DNA of 64,000 bases, from positions 115,143 through 179,142 of the forward strand of contig SHZZ01000003.1 in NCBI GenBank assembly GCA_009692005.1. The letters are read 5' to 3'. Position 1 is the first letter of the stretch; every line of letters begins with the position of its first letter. The stretch comes from Gemmataceae bacterium. GTDB lineage: Bacteria > Planctomycetota > Planctomycetia > Gemmatales > Gemmataceae. A program made the position numbers and the translations under genes. Positions 29,101-36,829 of the stretch are shown here, piece after piece. The notes below the pieces were generated by a model. The model ran no database searches. It was not told the DNA's origin and saw nothing but the letters and a program-made list of their open reading frames with translations.

Positions 29101-30006
29101 CAAGGGAGTCAGACGGACTTCGATCTGGTGAACCTTGGATTCGCCGTCCCCAGCCGCAACCTTGTAGGAGAAACCACTGCGAATATCACTCCAAAGCACT
29201 TTGATTTTGAATTCTCCACGGACATCCCCAGGCTGCATGAAAAGAGGGTGCCAATCTTCGTTTTCTTGATACCGCAGCATCAGACGAGGGAAATCAGGGC
29301 TGCCCTCGGAGGTAATCCTGCCATCAACCCTGGCGACAATTTCCACCGGGACGCCCATGGGAATGACTGCGTCACCATGGACTGGTGTAAGAATGGTCAC
29401 GCGGTTGCGCGTGGCAATCGTGGTTTCCACAAAGGGAGTAAAGACCCGGCCAAGGTGGGAAAAAAACGGGTTTTTCCCAAACAGGGCCGCCAAGGCAATC
29501 AGAAAACAAAGGCCAACCCCCGCCAGCGCACCGGCAATAAACATTCCCCGGGTCGATACCACTTCTTCCCCTTCGTGGTCGTGCAGATCCCTTTCGGCAC
29601 GGTTCCCCAGCGCCTTGCGCACGGAATCTGGAATCCTTTCCTCGCGAAGCTCCACCCAGTTGATGACGCTGTTATGGGAATCGGGGATCAGGCGCTCCAC
29701 CATGGCGGCGGCGTAAACGGGATTGATCTTGCGGGTCATGGGGACCCAAAGCTTGCGATAAACCCACCAGGCCAGGAACGACAGGAAACCAAGGAAGATC
29801 ACTTGCCGGGCCAGGGAGGAAAGGGAGAAAAAGCGATCGAAAAGGATAACCAGAAGGGCGTAGCCGAACACCAAGCCCACGGAGGAAAACGCCCCGTAAC
29901 CCAAATCCACCATGTGGATTTGTTGGGCCAATTGGCCCAACCGGTCTTCCACCTGTGACTCGGACCGGAAAACCTTTCCTTTGGGAGCTTGCAGTTTTTG
30001 TGCCAT
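26185..30006 (-). CDS. Giant DUF4175-like membrane protein with Lys/Gly-rich low-complexity tail
   Basis: A 1273-residue protein. The ATG at 30006 follows an AAAAAGGA site; longer upstream starts are unlikely. Two membrane helices lie near residues 40-90 and a third near 165-185 (GALAGVGLCFLIALAALF). Beta-rich, Ig-like, probably extracytoplasmic segments follow to about 530. Residues about 535-1155 are extreme low complexity (K, G, E, D, N, P, Q, with recurring GMEKGN-like words). A conserved-looking C-terminus then returns (MSPEDLQRFLQEKKRRVQQELGL ... SYRDAYKEF). The membrane layout resembles the 1260-residue protein at 49283-53065, so I infer paralogy. Function unknown. Two copies of a 38-bp repeat occur at 26561 and 26633. 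Confidence 0.8.
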   Translation of the reverse strand: MAQKLQAPKGKVFRSESQVEDRLGQLAQQIHMVDLGYGAFSSVGLVFGYALLVILFDRFFSLSSLARQVIFLGFLSFLAWWVYRKLWVPMTRKINPVYAAAMVERLIPDSHNSVINWVELREERIPDSVRKALGNRAERDLHDHEGEEVVSTRGMFIAGALAGVGLCFLIALAALFGKNPFFSHLGRVFTPFVETTIATRNRVTILTPVHGDAVIPMGVPVEIVARVDGRITSEGSPDFPRLMLRYQENEDWHPLFMQPGDVRGEFKIKVLWSDIRSGFSYKVAAGDGESKVHQIEVRLTPLIADFQVLYKFRPYMGKSDLASASRKIEAPEGTTVQIRVRANCKVREGLVRFGDNQDKIYLAVSPTDPTLLQGTFVVTQSGQYRVEYTSAERDNYFDATYHPLTAIKDQPPKVDLTVPGKEVTLAVNGVLNLGGLAVDDFGVRKLTLMMKAGENLPLAAIPYRNEKSLQLPSGGNPASVQYSDFINASSLKEENGAPYKPVVGSFIDYWLEAEDGCDFPKANLGKSKLFRLNFAEKQSEDQTKKDKDKAQKEKEANDKQQDENNRKEEKQRQEEKKENDAKNNQEKKQGDQKSEKKDGKDNPEKSQGGKGGDGKGKDQSKPREEGGQKNADQGNNPEESKEKGKDPQMNDNEFTEQEKKLNEAINKQDRGTGNNAKEKQGTEKNEAKGPKDKNNPGKDKENKDDPGNKKDKGQPKDAEGKDTGKQGMEKSSGGKDQEKKGDPESDKEKASSKEAKGPDGKDAGKEGKDKEGKDKGAKGGNTSKGKSGQEEKQGDPKGKENPKGQQDKDDGKGDPNGGQPKGKEAKGGDEKGAQDKAGMNKPGEKKGMEKDEPGNSKGNEKGKQEKTAQEKDGKEGKKEGDKGEEKKGMEKNADGAGKEKNAEGKSGDQKGKDTPGMEKGNTGKGGEEKGGKSKGDSLGGDEKKGSPKNSDKSANDSKNGPEKNAQEKEGKGGKENSKAKEGDSGKGMEKGNGQGDNSKNPGGPDKGKMGEGGMEKGNQKGGPDAKGMDKEGMGKSGMGKGQDKAAGPDGDKGGEKGPGGSEKKGADGKSGQGKDGMGKGDPMGKEDGMEKGNNMGKGDPTGKGSEPSKGDGGKDGHPANDTPGNYVGTVMRGTLPGKDGHPANDTPGKANPDGKKSPDAASEENKRKAVEAQIENYKKLINPDVLKDAKMSPEDLQRFLQEKKRRVQQELGLKDLDNTPAGLGKGPSLGGQRYQSGAGQAAPDTRAGNQALPPPSYRDAYKEFTKKLAKPEP
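26561..26670 (-). repeat. In-gene 38-bp direct repeat pair, 72-bp period
   Basis: The same 38 bases occur at 26561-26598 and 26633-26670, separated by 34 different bases. The period of 72 bp is 24 codons, so the frame is kept. The repeats encode GKDGHPANDTPG twice; the spacer encodes NYVGTVMRGTL, which is hydrophobic and quite unlike the surrounding Lys/Gly-rich tail. This looks like a duplication or small insertion within the gene. Confidence 0.85.
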
Positions 30007-30155
30007 GCCAACGCTATCCTTTTTGCTGGTAAGGCCTGGGGAAAATCCTTTAACAACCAAACCATGGACAAGGGACAAAAACCGGGGTACCATCCTCCAC
30101 ATAAAAGACGAACCCAAATGGGTTTGGGTTTGCAAACCAAAGGATATTCGCCTGA

Positions 30156-31073
30156 ATGGACACCGCCATGACCGCTACCACCCGCAGAGATTTCCTGGCC
30201 GTTGGAACCGGCTTGGCTGTTGGTTTGTCCGCAGGCCGGGCTTCCGAGCAAGCCATCGCACCTAAACCTAACATACCATTTACTTTAGGGATGGTCACCT
30301 ACAACATTGGCGCCAAGCTGGATATCCCCTCTCTCTTGCGGGTTTGCAAAGCAACGGGTATCGGACCGGTGGAACTCCGCACAACTCATAAGCATGGAGT
30401 GGAGCCAACCCTTTCCCCCGTGCAACGGAAAGAAGTGAAGAAACAATTCGCAGATGCAGGGGTGGTTATTTGGGGCAGCGGTTCCGTGTGCGAGTTTCAT
30501 TCCCCAAACCCCAAAGTTGTGGAAGAGAACATTGAAACCTGCAAAAAATTCCTCGACTTGGTGAAAGACTTGGGCGCCAAGGGGGTGAAAGTCCGTCCCA
30601 ATGGGTTGCCCAAGGATGTGCCGGTGTCGAAGACCATTGAGCAAATAGGCAAAGCCTTGCAAAAATGCGGGCAAGCGGCCTCTGATGCCGGGGTCGAAAT
30701 CTGGGTGGAAGTGCATGGCGGAGGAACCGCCAAACCCGAAACCATGAAAGCCATCATGGAACAGTGCGGGCATTCCTCGGTCGGGGTCACCTGGAATTCC
30801 AACCCCGACGATGTTGTGAACGGCTCTGTCGCCAAGTCTTTCGAACTGCTCAAGCCCTGGATCAAATCGTGCCACATCAACGACTTGTTCAAGGATGGGC
30901 AAGGAGTTTATCCCTACCGGGAATTATTTTCCCTGTTGACGAAATCCGGTTACAACCGCACCACCCTGATTGAAGTTGGCAAGACCATGCCCGATGAACC
31001 CTCCACCATCGAGTTTCTTCGCTACTATAAGGCCCTGTGGCTGGAGTTGGCGAAACCGGTGGCTGGGGAATAA
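30156..31073 (+). CDS. Twin-arginine-secreted TIM-barrel sugar isomerase/epimerase-like protein
   Basis: A 305-residue protein with a twin-arginine signal (TTRRDFLAVGTGLAVGLSAG) and an AP-endonuclease-2/xylose-isomerase-like TIM barrel. Barrel landmarks are FTLGMVTYNIG, GIGPVELRTTHKHGV, WVEVHGGGTAKPE, VGVTWNSNP and SCHINDLF; Glu, His and Asp at these strand ends would form the metal site, though some positions (for example TWNSNP where D or E is usual) differ. It probably acts on a sugar-like substrate outside the cytoplasm. The ATG at 30156 is used; a second ATG at 30168 is possible. It is divergent from the giant protein gene and is followed 5 bases later by an esterase gene. Confidence 0.82.
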   Translation: MDTAMTATTRRDFLAVGTGLAVGLSAGRASEQAIAPKPNIPFTLGMVTYNIGAKLDIPSLLRVCKATGIGPVELRTTHKHGVEPTLSPVQRKEVKKQFADAGVVIWGSGSVCEFHSPNPKVVEENIETCKKFLDLVKDLGAKGVKVRPNGLPKDVPVSKTIEQIGKALQKCGQAASDAGVEIWVEVHGGGTAKPETMKAIMEQCGHSSVGVTWNSNPDDVVNGSVAKSFELLKPWIKSCHINDLFKDGQGVYPYRELFSLLTKSGYNRTTLIEVGKTMPDEPSTIEFLRYYKALWLELAKPVAGE

Positions 31074-31078
31074 GGAGC

Positions 31079-31936
31079 ATGGGTCAAATAATTCGCCTGG
31101 AAACTTTCCATGAGGGTCTGCACCGCCTGGCCCTCTTGCGGAAACCAGCCAATTTCAAGCCCCCCGGCCCGTTGATCTTGATGCTTCATGGAGCTGGTGG
31201 CACCGCCTCCTGGACTTTGGAAGAAACCGGTTGGGGCCGGTTGGCCGACCGCGTGAACGCACTGCTTCTTCTTCCCGAAGGAACCCGGGCCGATTTAAAA
31301 AAGGCCCCGGGCTTTCTGAAAAATCCACAGGTTTGGAACGATGGTTCCCCCAGGTCGGAAATGGGCCAACCCGGGGTGAACGACCTGGCTTACCTCGATC
31401 AACTACTGCAACAAGTGGGGTCACTTGGCCTGGCCCAGAAAGACCGGTTTTTCCTCACCGGCTTTTCCAATGGCACCGGCATGGCTTTCCGCTACGCGGT
31501 TCATGGCAAGAAAAAACCCGCGGGTTTCGGCCCCGTTTCAGGCCTATGTTTGGTGGATGACTATCCTCACAACCTCGCCATTCCCACTTTGTTCATTGCA
31601 GGGAGTCAAGATCCCTTGATTCCCCTGGATGGGGGTCCCATTCAATCACCTTGGACAGGAAAAACGGAAATCCGTTCCGGCGTTATGGAAACCATTAAGA
31701 AATGGGAGCTAGCTTTGGGCGGGGCGGCGGAAACTGAGGAAAAAAGTTTGCCCAGCGCCATTTGCATTGAGCGACTCTGCGGCAAAAAACGCACCCCTTT
31801 TCACACCATTATCCTGGCTGGCCTGGGACACCACTGGCCTGGGGGAAAAGGGACACTGAACAAGCGCCTGGCGGGAAATCCTTCCAATCAAATAAACGCT
31901 TGCGAAACCCTTTGGGCTTTTTGGAACATCAAGTAA
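31079..31936 (+). CDS. PHB-depolymerase-like esterase (LpqC family alpha/beta hydrolase)
   Basis: A 285-residue alpha/beta hydrolase. LILMLHGAGGT gives the oxyanion-hole region, FLTGFSNGTGMAF the nucleophile elbow GxSxG, IAGSQDPLIPLDGG the acid, and LGHHWPGGKG the histidine. These features match the LpqC/poly(3-hydroxybutyrate) depolymerase-like esterase group, which also includes feruloyl esterases. No signal peptide is visible. The ATG at 31079 starts 5 bases after the upstream stop; the GGAG is unusually close to it, so an upstream GTG at 31037 is possible. The stop codon TAA (31934-31936) lies inside the left inverted repeat of the following miniature element. Confidence 0.8.
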   Translation: MGQIIRLETFHEGLHRLALLRKPANFKPPGPLILMLHGAGGTASWTLEETGWGRLADRVNALLLLPEGTRADLKKAPGFLKNPQVWNDGSPRSEMGQPGVNDLAYLDQLLQQVGSLGLAQKDRFFLTGFSNGTGMAFRYAVHGKKKPAGFGPVSGLCLVDDYPHNLAIPTLFIAGSQDPLIPLDGGPIQSPWTGKTEIRSGVMETIKKWELALGGAAETEEKSLPSAICIERLCGKKRTPFHTIILAGLGHHWPGGKGTLNKRLAGNPSNQINACETLWAFWNIK

Positions 31937-32125
31937 ATGGTGTCAGTTCATTTTTCCGTTGCCAATTAGCTCGCCTTAGTTTGTCGGCCCGCATGGGCCG
32001 ACTCTTACGACCGAGCGCGGACGGCTTGATCTACTATGCCATCAATCGCGGCAACAATCGCGACGCCGTGTTTGCGCGGCCAACCGCAGTAGGCGGAGTA
32101 GTAAAGCATGAACTGACACCATTTA
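31934..32125. mobile_element. 192-bp miniature element with 18-bp terminal inverted repeats and a RAYT relic
   Basis: TAAATGGTGTCAGTTCAT at 31934-31951 is repeated perfectly in inverted form at 32108-32125. Between the arms lies the beginning of a REP-associated tyrosine transposase gene. The structure is that of an internally deleted, non-autonomous element mobilised by a RAYT (TnpA_REP) family enzyme elsewhere. Both flanking convergent genes take their TAA stop codons from the arms, so the element sits exactly at both gene ends. No obvious target-site duplication is seen beyond the arms. Confidence 0.75.
31993..32107 (+). pseudogene. REP-associated tyrosine transposase (RAYT), N-terminal remnant
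   Basis: From the ATG at 31993 about 30 residues read MGRLLRPSADGLIYY followed by AINRGNNRDAVF, which matches the N-terminus of planctomycete RAYT transposases (a basic start, then GxxYHxxNRGNNRxxxF). The catalytic HUH-like His-x-His and the Tyr regions are missing, because the frame runs directly into the right inverted repeat. The gene is therefore a deleted remnant and cannot be active. Confidence 0.75.
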
Positions 32126-32866
32126 TTTTCTTCTCACCTTTCGGTTCACCAGCGGGGGAGAAAGGATTTCCTGCATGATAAACATCGACCGCAGCGACTT
32201 GGCGGAGCGCAACAACGCCAAGGCCTCGGCGATAGCGGAATTGGTTTTAATATCCAGGCCAGGCAAGCCTTCGTGAGGCTTTTCAAAAAACCTTTTACTT
32301 CCCACCCGGTTATGGTCTGAATTGCTGGCTGACGGGAGAGCTACACCCGATGTTGGAGAATTCAAAGTGGGAGCGGAAGTCACCCGCGACGGTTGAAACT
32401 GTTCCCTGGCATCCATGGTCGAAACTGTTGCCGGCGGCGGGGTCGGATGCGCCGCCGGACGGGGTTTGGCTTTCGCGGGCCGGGTCTTCTTTTTTCGAAT
32501 CCGCTCCTCAATGATTTGCAATGGGGTCAAGGCAGGAACTTCCCTTGACGACCTTTCCACCCCGGACGATGTTGCCGGGGCAGCAAGAACCGCAAAAGGG
32601 ACGCCCTCATTCTCCTTGGGAGAAAATGGCTCCTGTGCCGACTTGCCTTCCCTGCGCTGGCGGGCTTCTTCCAAGAATTTATTCAAGTCGGAATGGGTGG
32701 GGGAAAAGGGAATCTTATTTCCCGCCCCCCCGGGTTCCGCCACTTTCTTCAGCGAACTGAGAATAAACACAGCAAAAGCAATCAGAGGAATAATCCAGGA
32801 CTCCCAGCCGGCAAGGGCCGCCTGCTGGTTAGCGAAAACAGCAATCGTCATTCCTGCCATGGTCAT
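32123..32866 (-). CDS. Hypothetical single-pass membrane protein in the floA operon
   Basis: A 247-residue protein with one N-terminal membrane helix (ESWIIPLIAFAVFILSSL, about residues 22-39). A long Pro/Ala/Lys/Arg-rich, probably disordered middle follows, then a short folded-looking C-terminus (AIAEALALLRSAKSLRSMFIMQEILSPP). I recall similar C-terminal sequences beside floA in other planctomycetes but cannot name a family. The ATG at 32866 has an AAGGA ribosome binding site and is 18 bases after the floA stop. The TAA stop falls in the right inverted repeat of the miniature element, so its last residues may have been altered by that insertion. Confidence 0.7.
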   Translation of the reverse strand: MTMAGMTIAVFANQQAALAGWESWIIPLIAFAVFILSSLKKVAEPGGAGNKIPFSPTHSDLNKFLEEARQRREGKSAQEPFSPKENEGVPFAVLAAPATSSGVERSSREVPALTPLQIIEERIRKKKTRPAKAKPRPAAHPTPPPATVSTMDAREQFQPSRVTSAPTLNSPTSGVALPSASNSDHNRVGSKRFFEKPHEGLPGLDIKTNSAIAEALALLRSAKSLRSMFIMQEILSPPLVNRKVRRK

Positions 32867-32884
32867 GCGATTCCTTTTTCGTGG

Positions 32885-33928
32885 TTAAGTGGGCTGACGG
32901 TCGGTGCTGCCAGTACCCGCGATGGAAGTCCTCATAGAGGTATCGGACTGTAGATTTTTCATTTGGAAATAATCCATGTAACCCATTTTCCCTTCGCGGA
33001 TCGATTGCGCCAGGGCCTTGGGAACCTCGGCCTCGGCCAGCACTACCAGGGCCCGGTTTTCCTCAACGCGAGCCCGCATTTCCTGTTCCTGGGCCACGGC
33101 CAAAGCGCGGCGCTTCTCCGCGTTAGCCTGGGCTACGCGCAAGTCTGCGGCTGCCTGATCGGCTTGCAAGTTGGCCCCCACATTGGCGCCCACATCGATT
33201 TCCGCCACATCGATGGAAACAATCTCGAAAGCCGTTTGCGAATCGAGGGCGTTTTTCAGCACAGCCTGCGAGATCAAGTTTGGATTGGCCAGCACATCAG
33301 TGTGATGCTCGGCGCTGCCGATCGCCTTGACAATGCCTTCCCCCACGCGGGCAATGATGGTTTCCTCGGTGGCCCCGCCTACCAGGCGGTCGAGCTTGGT
33401 GCGCACGGTAACGCGGGCCCGGGCCCGGAGTTGAATCCCGTTGCGGCAAACCCCATCCAGGGTTTGCCTGCCTTTCGAGGGGTCGGGGCAATCAATGACC
33501 TTGGGATCGACACTGCGTCGAACGGCTTCGAAGACATCGCGGCCGGCCAGGTCAATGGCCGCTGCCGCGCTCCAGTTCAAATCCATGCGCGCTTTCCTGG
33601 CCGCGATCACTGCACCCACCACCCGTTGCAAGTTGCCCCGGGAAAGCACATGCGCCTCCATGTCCTGACAGGTCAAATCGCGAACCCCCGCCTGCACCAG
33701 AGCGATTTTTTGTTTGACGAGCATGCTATAATCAATGCCCAGAAGTTTCATGCGGATCATGTCAAAAATCCCAATGCCGGCGCCGGTCAGGAACGATTGC
33801 ACCCACAAACTCAGGAAGGTGAAAAAGAAAAAAGCCACCAAGAGAAAGACAATCAAGCCGATCCCTCCCAGAACTAGCCAAAGGGTGTCGGCCGAAAAAT
33901 CCTTGGCTGCGAATAAAATATCAAACAT
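32885..33928 (-). CDS. floA: Flotillin-like protein FloA
   Basis: A 347-residue bacterial flotillin (YqfA/FloA type). An N-terminal membrane segment (GGIGLIVFLLVAFFFFTFLSLW) is followed by SPFH-like sequence with IRMKLLGIDY and VKAIGSAEHHTDVLANPNLISQAVL, then a heptad-like Ala/Glu/Arg-rich stretch (QADQAAADLRVAQANAEKRRALAVAQEQEMRARV) that drives oligomerisation. It scaffolds membrane microdomains. I place the start at ATG 33928 because AGGAG lies 8 bases before it; an ATG at 33943 contains that ribosome binding site. It follows two NfeD genes on the same strand, the standard partnership. Confidence 0.94.
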   Translation of the reverse strand: MFDILFAAKDFSADTLWLVLGGIGLIVFLLVAFFFFTFLSLWVQSFLTGAGIGIFDMIRMKLLGIDYSMLVKQKIALVQAGVRDLTCQDMEAHVLSRGNLQRVVGAVIAARKARMDLNWSAAAAIDLAGRDVFEAVRRSVDPKVIDCPDPSKGRQTLDGVCRNGIQLRARARVTVRTKLDRLVGGATEETIIARVGEGIVKAIGSAEHHTDVLANPNLISQAVLKNALDSQTAFEIVSIDVAEIDVGANVGANLQADQAAADLRVAQANAEKRRALAVAQEQEMRARVEENRALVVLAEAEVPKALAQSIREGKMGYMDYFQMKNLQSDTSMRTSIAGTGSTDRQPT

Positions 33929-33967
33929 GAACTTGCTCCTCATTTTTCTTTGGTAAACAACGAACCG

Positions 33968-34510
33968 TTATTCCATTTCCATGAAGCGGGCGTTTTCCAG
34001 GTCGGTCAGGGGCGGGCCCTGGGCCGGCCGGACCACCACATGCCCGCCGTGCGCGTGCACGCAGCGGACCCATTTCCCTTCTTCGATCAACATTCCCTCG
34101 GTAATGCAATCGACCCTGCGGCCTTCAAAATCGACCACGCCGCCTGGCCTCAACTCCGTCAGAGTTTTTCCCGCCTTGCCAACCAATTTTTGCAATTCCA
34201 GATTCTCGGGCATGGAGCCAATGGTGTCTTCGCCAGCAGCGCTGCGCACCATCATGTTTTTCCCCAGCGTGGTGCGCGGCCAAAGCCACAAAAGCAAATT
34301 GATGGCCACGGGGATTCCCATGGCAACCGAGCCCAGCATGGCCAGGCCCGCCGTGGTGCTATGGAAAAACCCGAAGGTAATCCCCACACCCAGGGATGCC
34401 AATGACAATACACCCAGAATACCGCCAGTGGGCAGGAATACCTCCAGTGCGACCAGGAGAAACCCCACGGCGATTAAAAATATTCCCAAACTGAGATTGC
34501 CTGATTCCAT
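33968..34510 (-). CDS. NfeD family membrane protein (short form)
   Basis: A 180-residue protein with an N-terminal set of membrane helices (IFLIAVGFLLVALEVFLPTGGILGVLSLASLGVGITFGF and MLGSVAMGIPVAINLLLWLWP). A C-terminal OB-fold domain follows (KLVGKAGKTLTELRPGGVVDFEGRRVDCITEGMLIEEGKWVRCVHAHGGHVVV), the hallmark of NfeD. NfeD proteins bind flotillin/stomatin partners at the membrane. It lies 39 bases upstream of floA and 69 bases downstream of the long NfeD gene. No protease domain is present in this short form. Confidence 0.92.
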   Translation of the reverse strand: MESGNLSLGIFLIAVGFLLVALEVFLPTGGILGVLSLASLGVGITFGFFHSTTAGLAMLGSVAMGIPVAINLLLWLWPRTTLGKNMMVRSAAGEDTIGSMPENLELQKLVGKAGKTLTELRPGGVVDFEGRRVDCITEGMLIEEGKWVRCVHAHGGHVVVRPAQGPPLTDLENARFMEME

Positions 34511-34579
34511 TGCAAACTAAACCCCAGTGAGCTGTCCCGTTAAGAATACCGGGAATTCACCCAGGAATCAAAACAATCC

Positions 34580-36829
34580 TCAAGAGGTGAGGTGTTTCAC
34601 GACGATCCTGTTCCCCTCGACATGGATCACTTCAATTTTGCTTCCGGCTTCGATAAAGTCGCCTTCCGATACCACATCGACCCACTGTTCGCCAAAACGG
34701 GCCATTCCCGAAGGGTGCAGTGTGGTTTCCGCCACTCCGATCATGCCGCCCTGGATTTCTAGTTGGCCTGGACCCGAATCCCAGCAAGAAGGCGCCGTGC
34801 GCGGAGTCTTGGGAAAAAGGAACAACCGGCTGGCGCCAGGAATGCTCGGGAGATAACGCGCCAGCAGCATGGCGGCGCCAATGGCGGCCAGGAAACTCAG
34901 GCCATAGGGGCCAATTGTCCGGGCAAAGCCCGACCATTCGTCAGAAGATCGAGGCCAATGCCCAAAAGCCACCAGGCCAAGGCTGCCCAACACCAGCAAA
35001 ATGCCCGCCAGCCCGGTCACACCAAACCCAGGCAAGACAAACACCTCCAACCCCACCAAAAATAGACCCAGAATGAAAAGCAACACCCCCAGCCAAAGGA
35101 CTTGCCCCGCCAATTGCGAATGCGACCAGAAAAACAAAACAAAACACAAGGCAGCGATGATCCCGGGCAGGCTGGCTCCGGGAATTTTTACTTCCATGAT
35201 CAGGCAGGTGACGCCAATCATCACCAGCATGACACTGGTCCACGGATGGCGCAGGAAGTCGGCCAAGTCATCTAGCCAATCAGTTCCCGACAAGGGAATC
35301 TTGCTGGATTTGAACCCTTCTGCAACGGCCAATTGTTCCATGTCTTTCACCACACGCTGGGCCAGGTGAATCCTGGGATCGGCGGCCAACTCCGCGCTCA
35401 TTTTGAAACGCTGCCCTTCCTCTTCTTTCCGGAAAGGCTTCAAGAGGATTTCCAGTTTCCACTCAGCCATTTTTTCCAGTTGGTCCGCCAGGAAAATCCG
35501 CGACTCGCCCGTGGTGCGGTTAACGCCCAAGGCAATGCGGACCGCTGGATCGGTCCAACCTTTGGCAAACGCTTCCGCTTCCTCCTTGGGATACCCGCGG
35601 GCCTGCAAAAGTTCCTGCAACTTTTTTTCCATTTCTCCTTCCTGCCCCGGGTTGGCCAGGAACCAATCATCCATTCCGCCCAGGCTGGCGCCTTCAGCCA
35701 TGACAATGCGCGAGCAAGCCAAGGCGGGAAACAAAGCCAGGTCACGGGCGTGAGGCGAGACAAATGCAATCAGCCGGACCGGTTTTTCCCTTTGGGGGCT
35801 GCGCAACTCCGCCAGGTAGTCGGCCAATTCACTCGCCGCCGACCCAGTCCCGCCGGAGCATTCCAGTTGCAAAAATAAAATATTCGCGCCACTCCCTTCC
35901 GCCCGGTGCACCCTTCGCTTGAACCTTTCAATCAGGTCGGCATCAATATTCCCGGTTAACACGATTCGCCAGGGCGCGTCTGGATCATTGCCCCCTGATA
36001 ATTCCTCCAATTGCTGCCTGGGCAGACGGAGTTTTTTGCAAAGCTGATCGAGTGAATCGGCCGGTTCTTGCTCAGCGATGCCCAGGGTGCGGGCCATGGC
36101 GAAATCATAAAAACCCTCGGCGCCAGCCTGCACAACGATTTCTCCCTGGGCATCGATGGCGCGGTCGACAAAAACCTGCGCACCATTCGCCTGGCGCGAA
36201 CGGACCAAGGTCAGGTCGGGATTGTACATTTTCGCAACCACGGCCTTGGAAATTCTGCCCGCGGTCATTTCCTCATAAGCGGCCCGGATGGTGTTGCTGA
36301 GAAACTCGCCTGATTCCCCCACGATTTTCCCCAGCTTTCCTTGCGAGGAAAAGTAAATCCCATCGCAGGATAGCACAGGCAAAACCGCGTGCCTTTTCAC
36401 CTCGCCATGCACCCACGCCACCAGGATGACGCTGCCGCGGTTTTTCATTTGCCGAATTTGAATTGACAAGTCATAGGCCGGGCCAAATTCCGAAACCGCT
36501 GCTTTTCCCCCAGGGTTCATGTCCAGAATAATTTTGAAGACCGGTTTTTGCCCTGGAGGAATGTCCTTGGCCGCCGCTTGAAATTGATCCAGCCTTTCCA
36601 AAATCGCATTGCGCAGCTTTTTGACCTGTTCGCTTTCCAGGTTGGAAGGAATGGCGACGATTATCCCGCCCTGTGGGGTTTCACCCCGAGCGGTAGAAAT
36701 AAAGTTGTTTCCCCAAAAAATACCCAATAGGGCCAGAAGAACCCGGCCTTGGGCTGAATAGGCCTTTGATTGCCAACATTTTCTTGAAATAACGCACATT
36801 GATAACCCCCGCGATTTCTTCCCCTTCAT
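34580..36829 (-). CDS. Long NfeD protein with two ClpP-like domains that look inactive
   Basis: A 749-residue protein. The ATG at 36829 has GGAAAGG five bases upstream. A signal or anchor helix (VLLALLGIFWGNNFIS) precedes two successive ClpP/crotonase-like domains, about residues 50-260 and 280-480. In each, the glycine-rich oxyanion segment survives (ILDMNPGGK; LECSGGTGSAASELADYL). The segment that carries the catalytic Ser in active NfeD proteases (a GxRAASAG-like motif) reads instead VHGEVKRHAVLPVLSCD and VSPHARDLALFPALACS. The C-terminus has about five membrane helices and an OB-fold NfeD domain (MARFGEQWVDVVSEGDFIEAGSKIEVIHVEGNRIVV). It begins the nfeD-nfeD-floA-hypothetical unit. Confidence 0.88.
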   Translation of the reverse strand: MKGKKSRGLSMCVISRKCWQSKAYSAQGRVLLALLGIFWGNNFISTARGETPQGGIIVAIPSNLESEQVKKLRNAILERLDQFQAAAKDIPPGQKPVFKIILDMNPGGKAAVSEFGPAYDLSIQIRQMKNRGSVILVAWVHGEVKRHAVLPVLSCDGIYFSSQGKLGKIVGESGEFLSNTIRAAYEEMTAGRISKAVVAKMYNPDLTLVRSRQANGAQVFVDRAIDAQGEIVVQAGAEGFYDFAMARTLGIAEQEPADSLDQLCKKLRLPRQQLEELSGGNDPDAPWRIVLTGNIDADLIERFKRRVHRAEGSGANILFLQLECSGGTGSAASELADYLAELRSPQREKPVRLIAFVSPHARDLALFPALACSRIVMAEGASLGGMDDWFLANPGQEGEMEKKLQELLQARGYPKEEAEAFAKGWTDPAVRIALGVNRTTGESRIFLADQLEKMAEWKLEILLKPFRKEEEGQRFKMSAELAADPRIHLAQRVVKDMEQLAVAEGFKSSKIPLSGTDWLDDLADFLRHPWTSVMLVMIGVTCLIMEVKIPGASLPGIIAALCFVLFFWSHSQLAGQVLWLGVLLFILGLFLVGLEVFVLPGFGVTGLAGILLVLGSLGLVAFGHWPRSSDEWSGFARTIGPYGLSFLAAIGAAMLLARYLPSIPGASRLFLFPKTPRTAPSCWDSGPGQLEIQGGMIGVAETTLHPSGMARFGEQWVDVVSEGDFIEAGSKIEVIHVEGNRIVVKHLTS

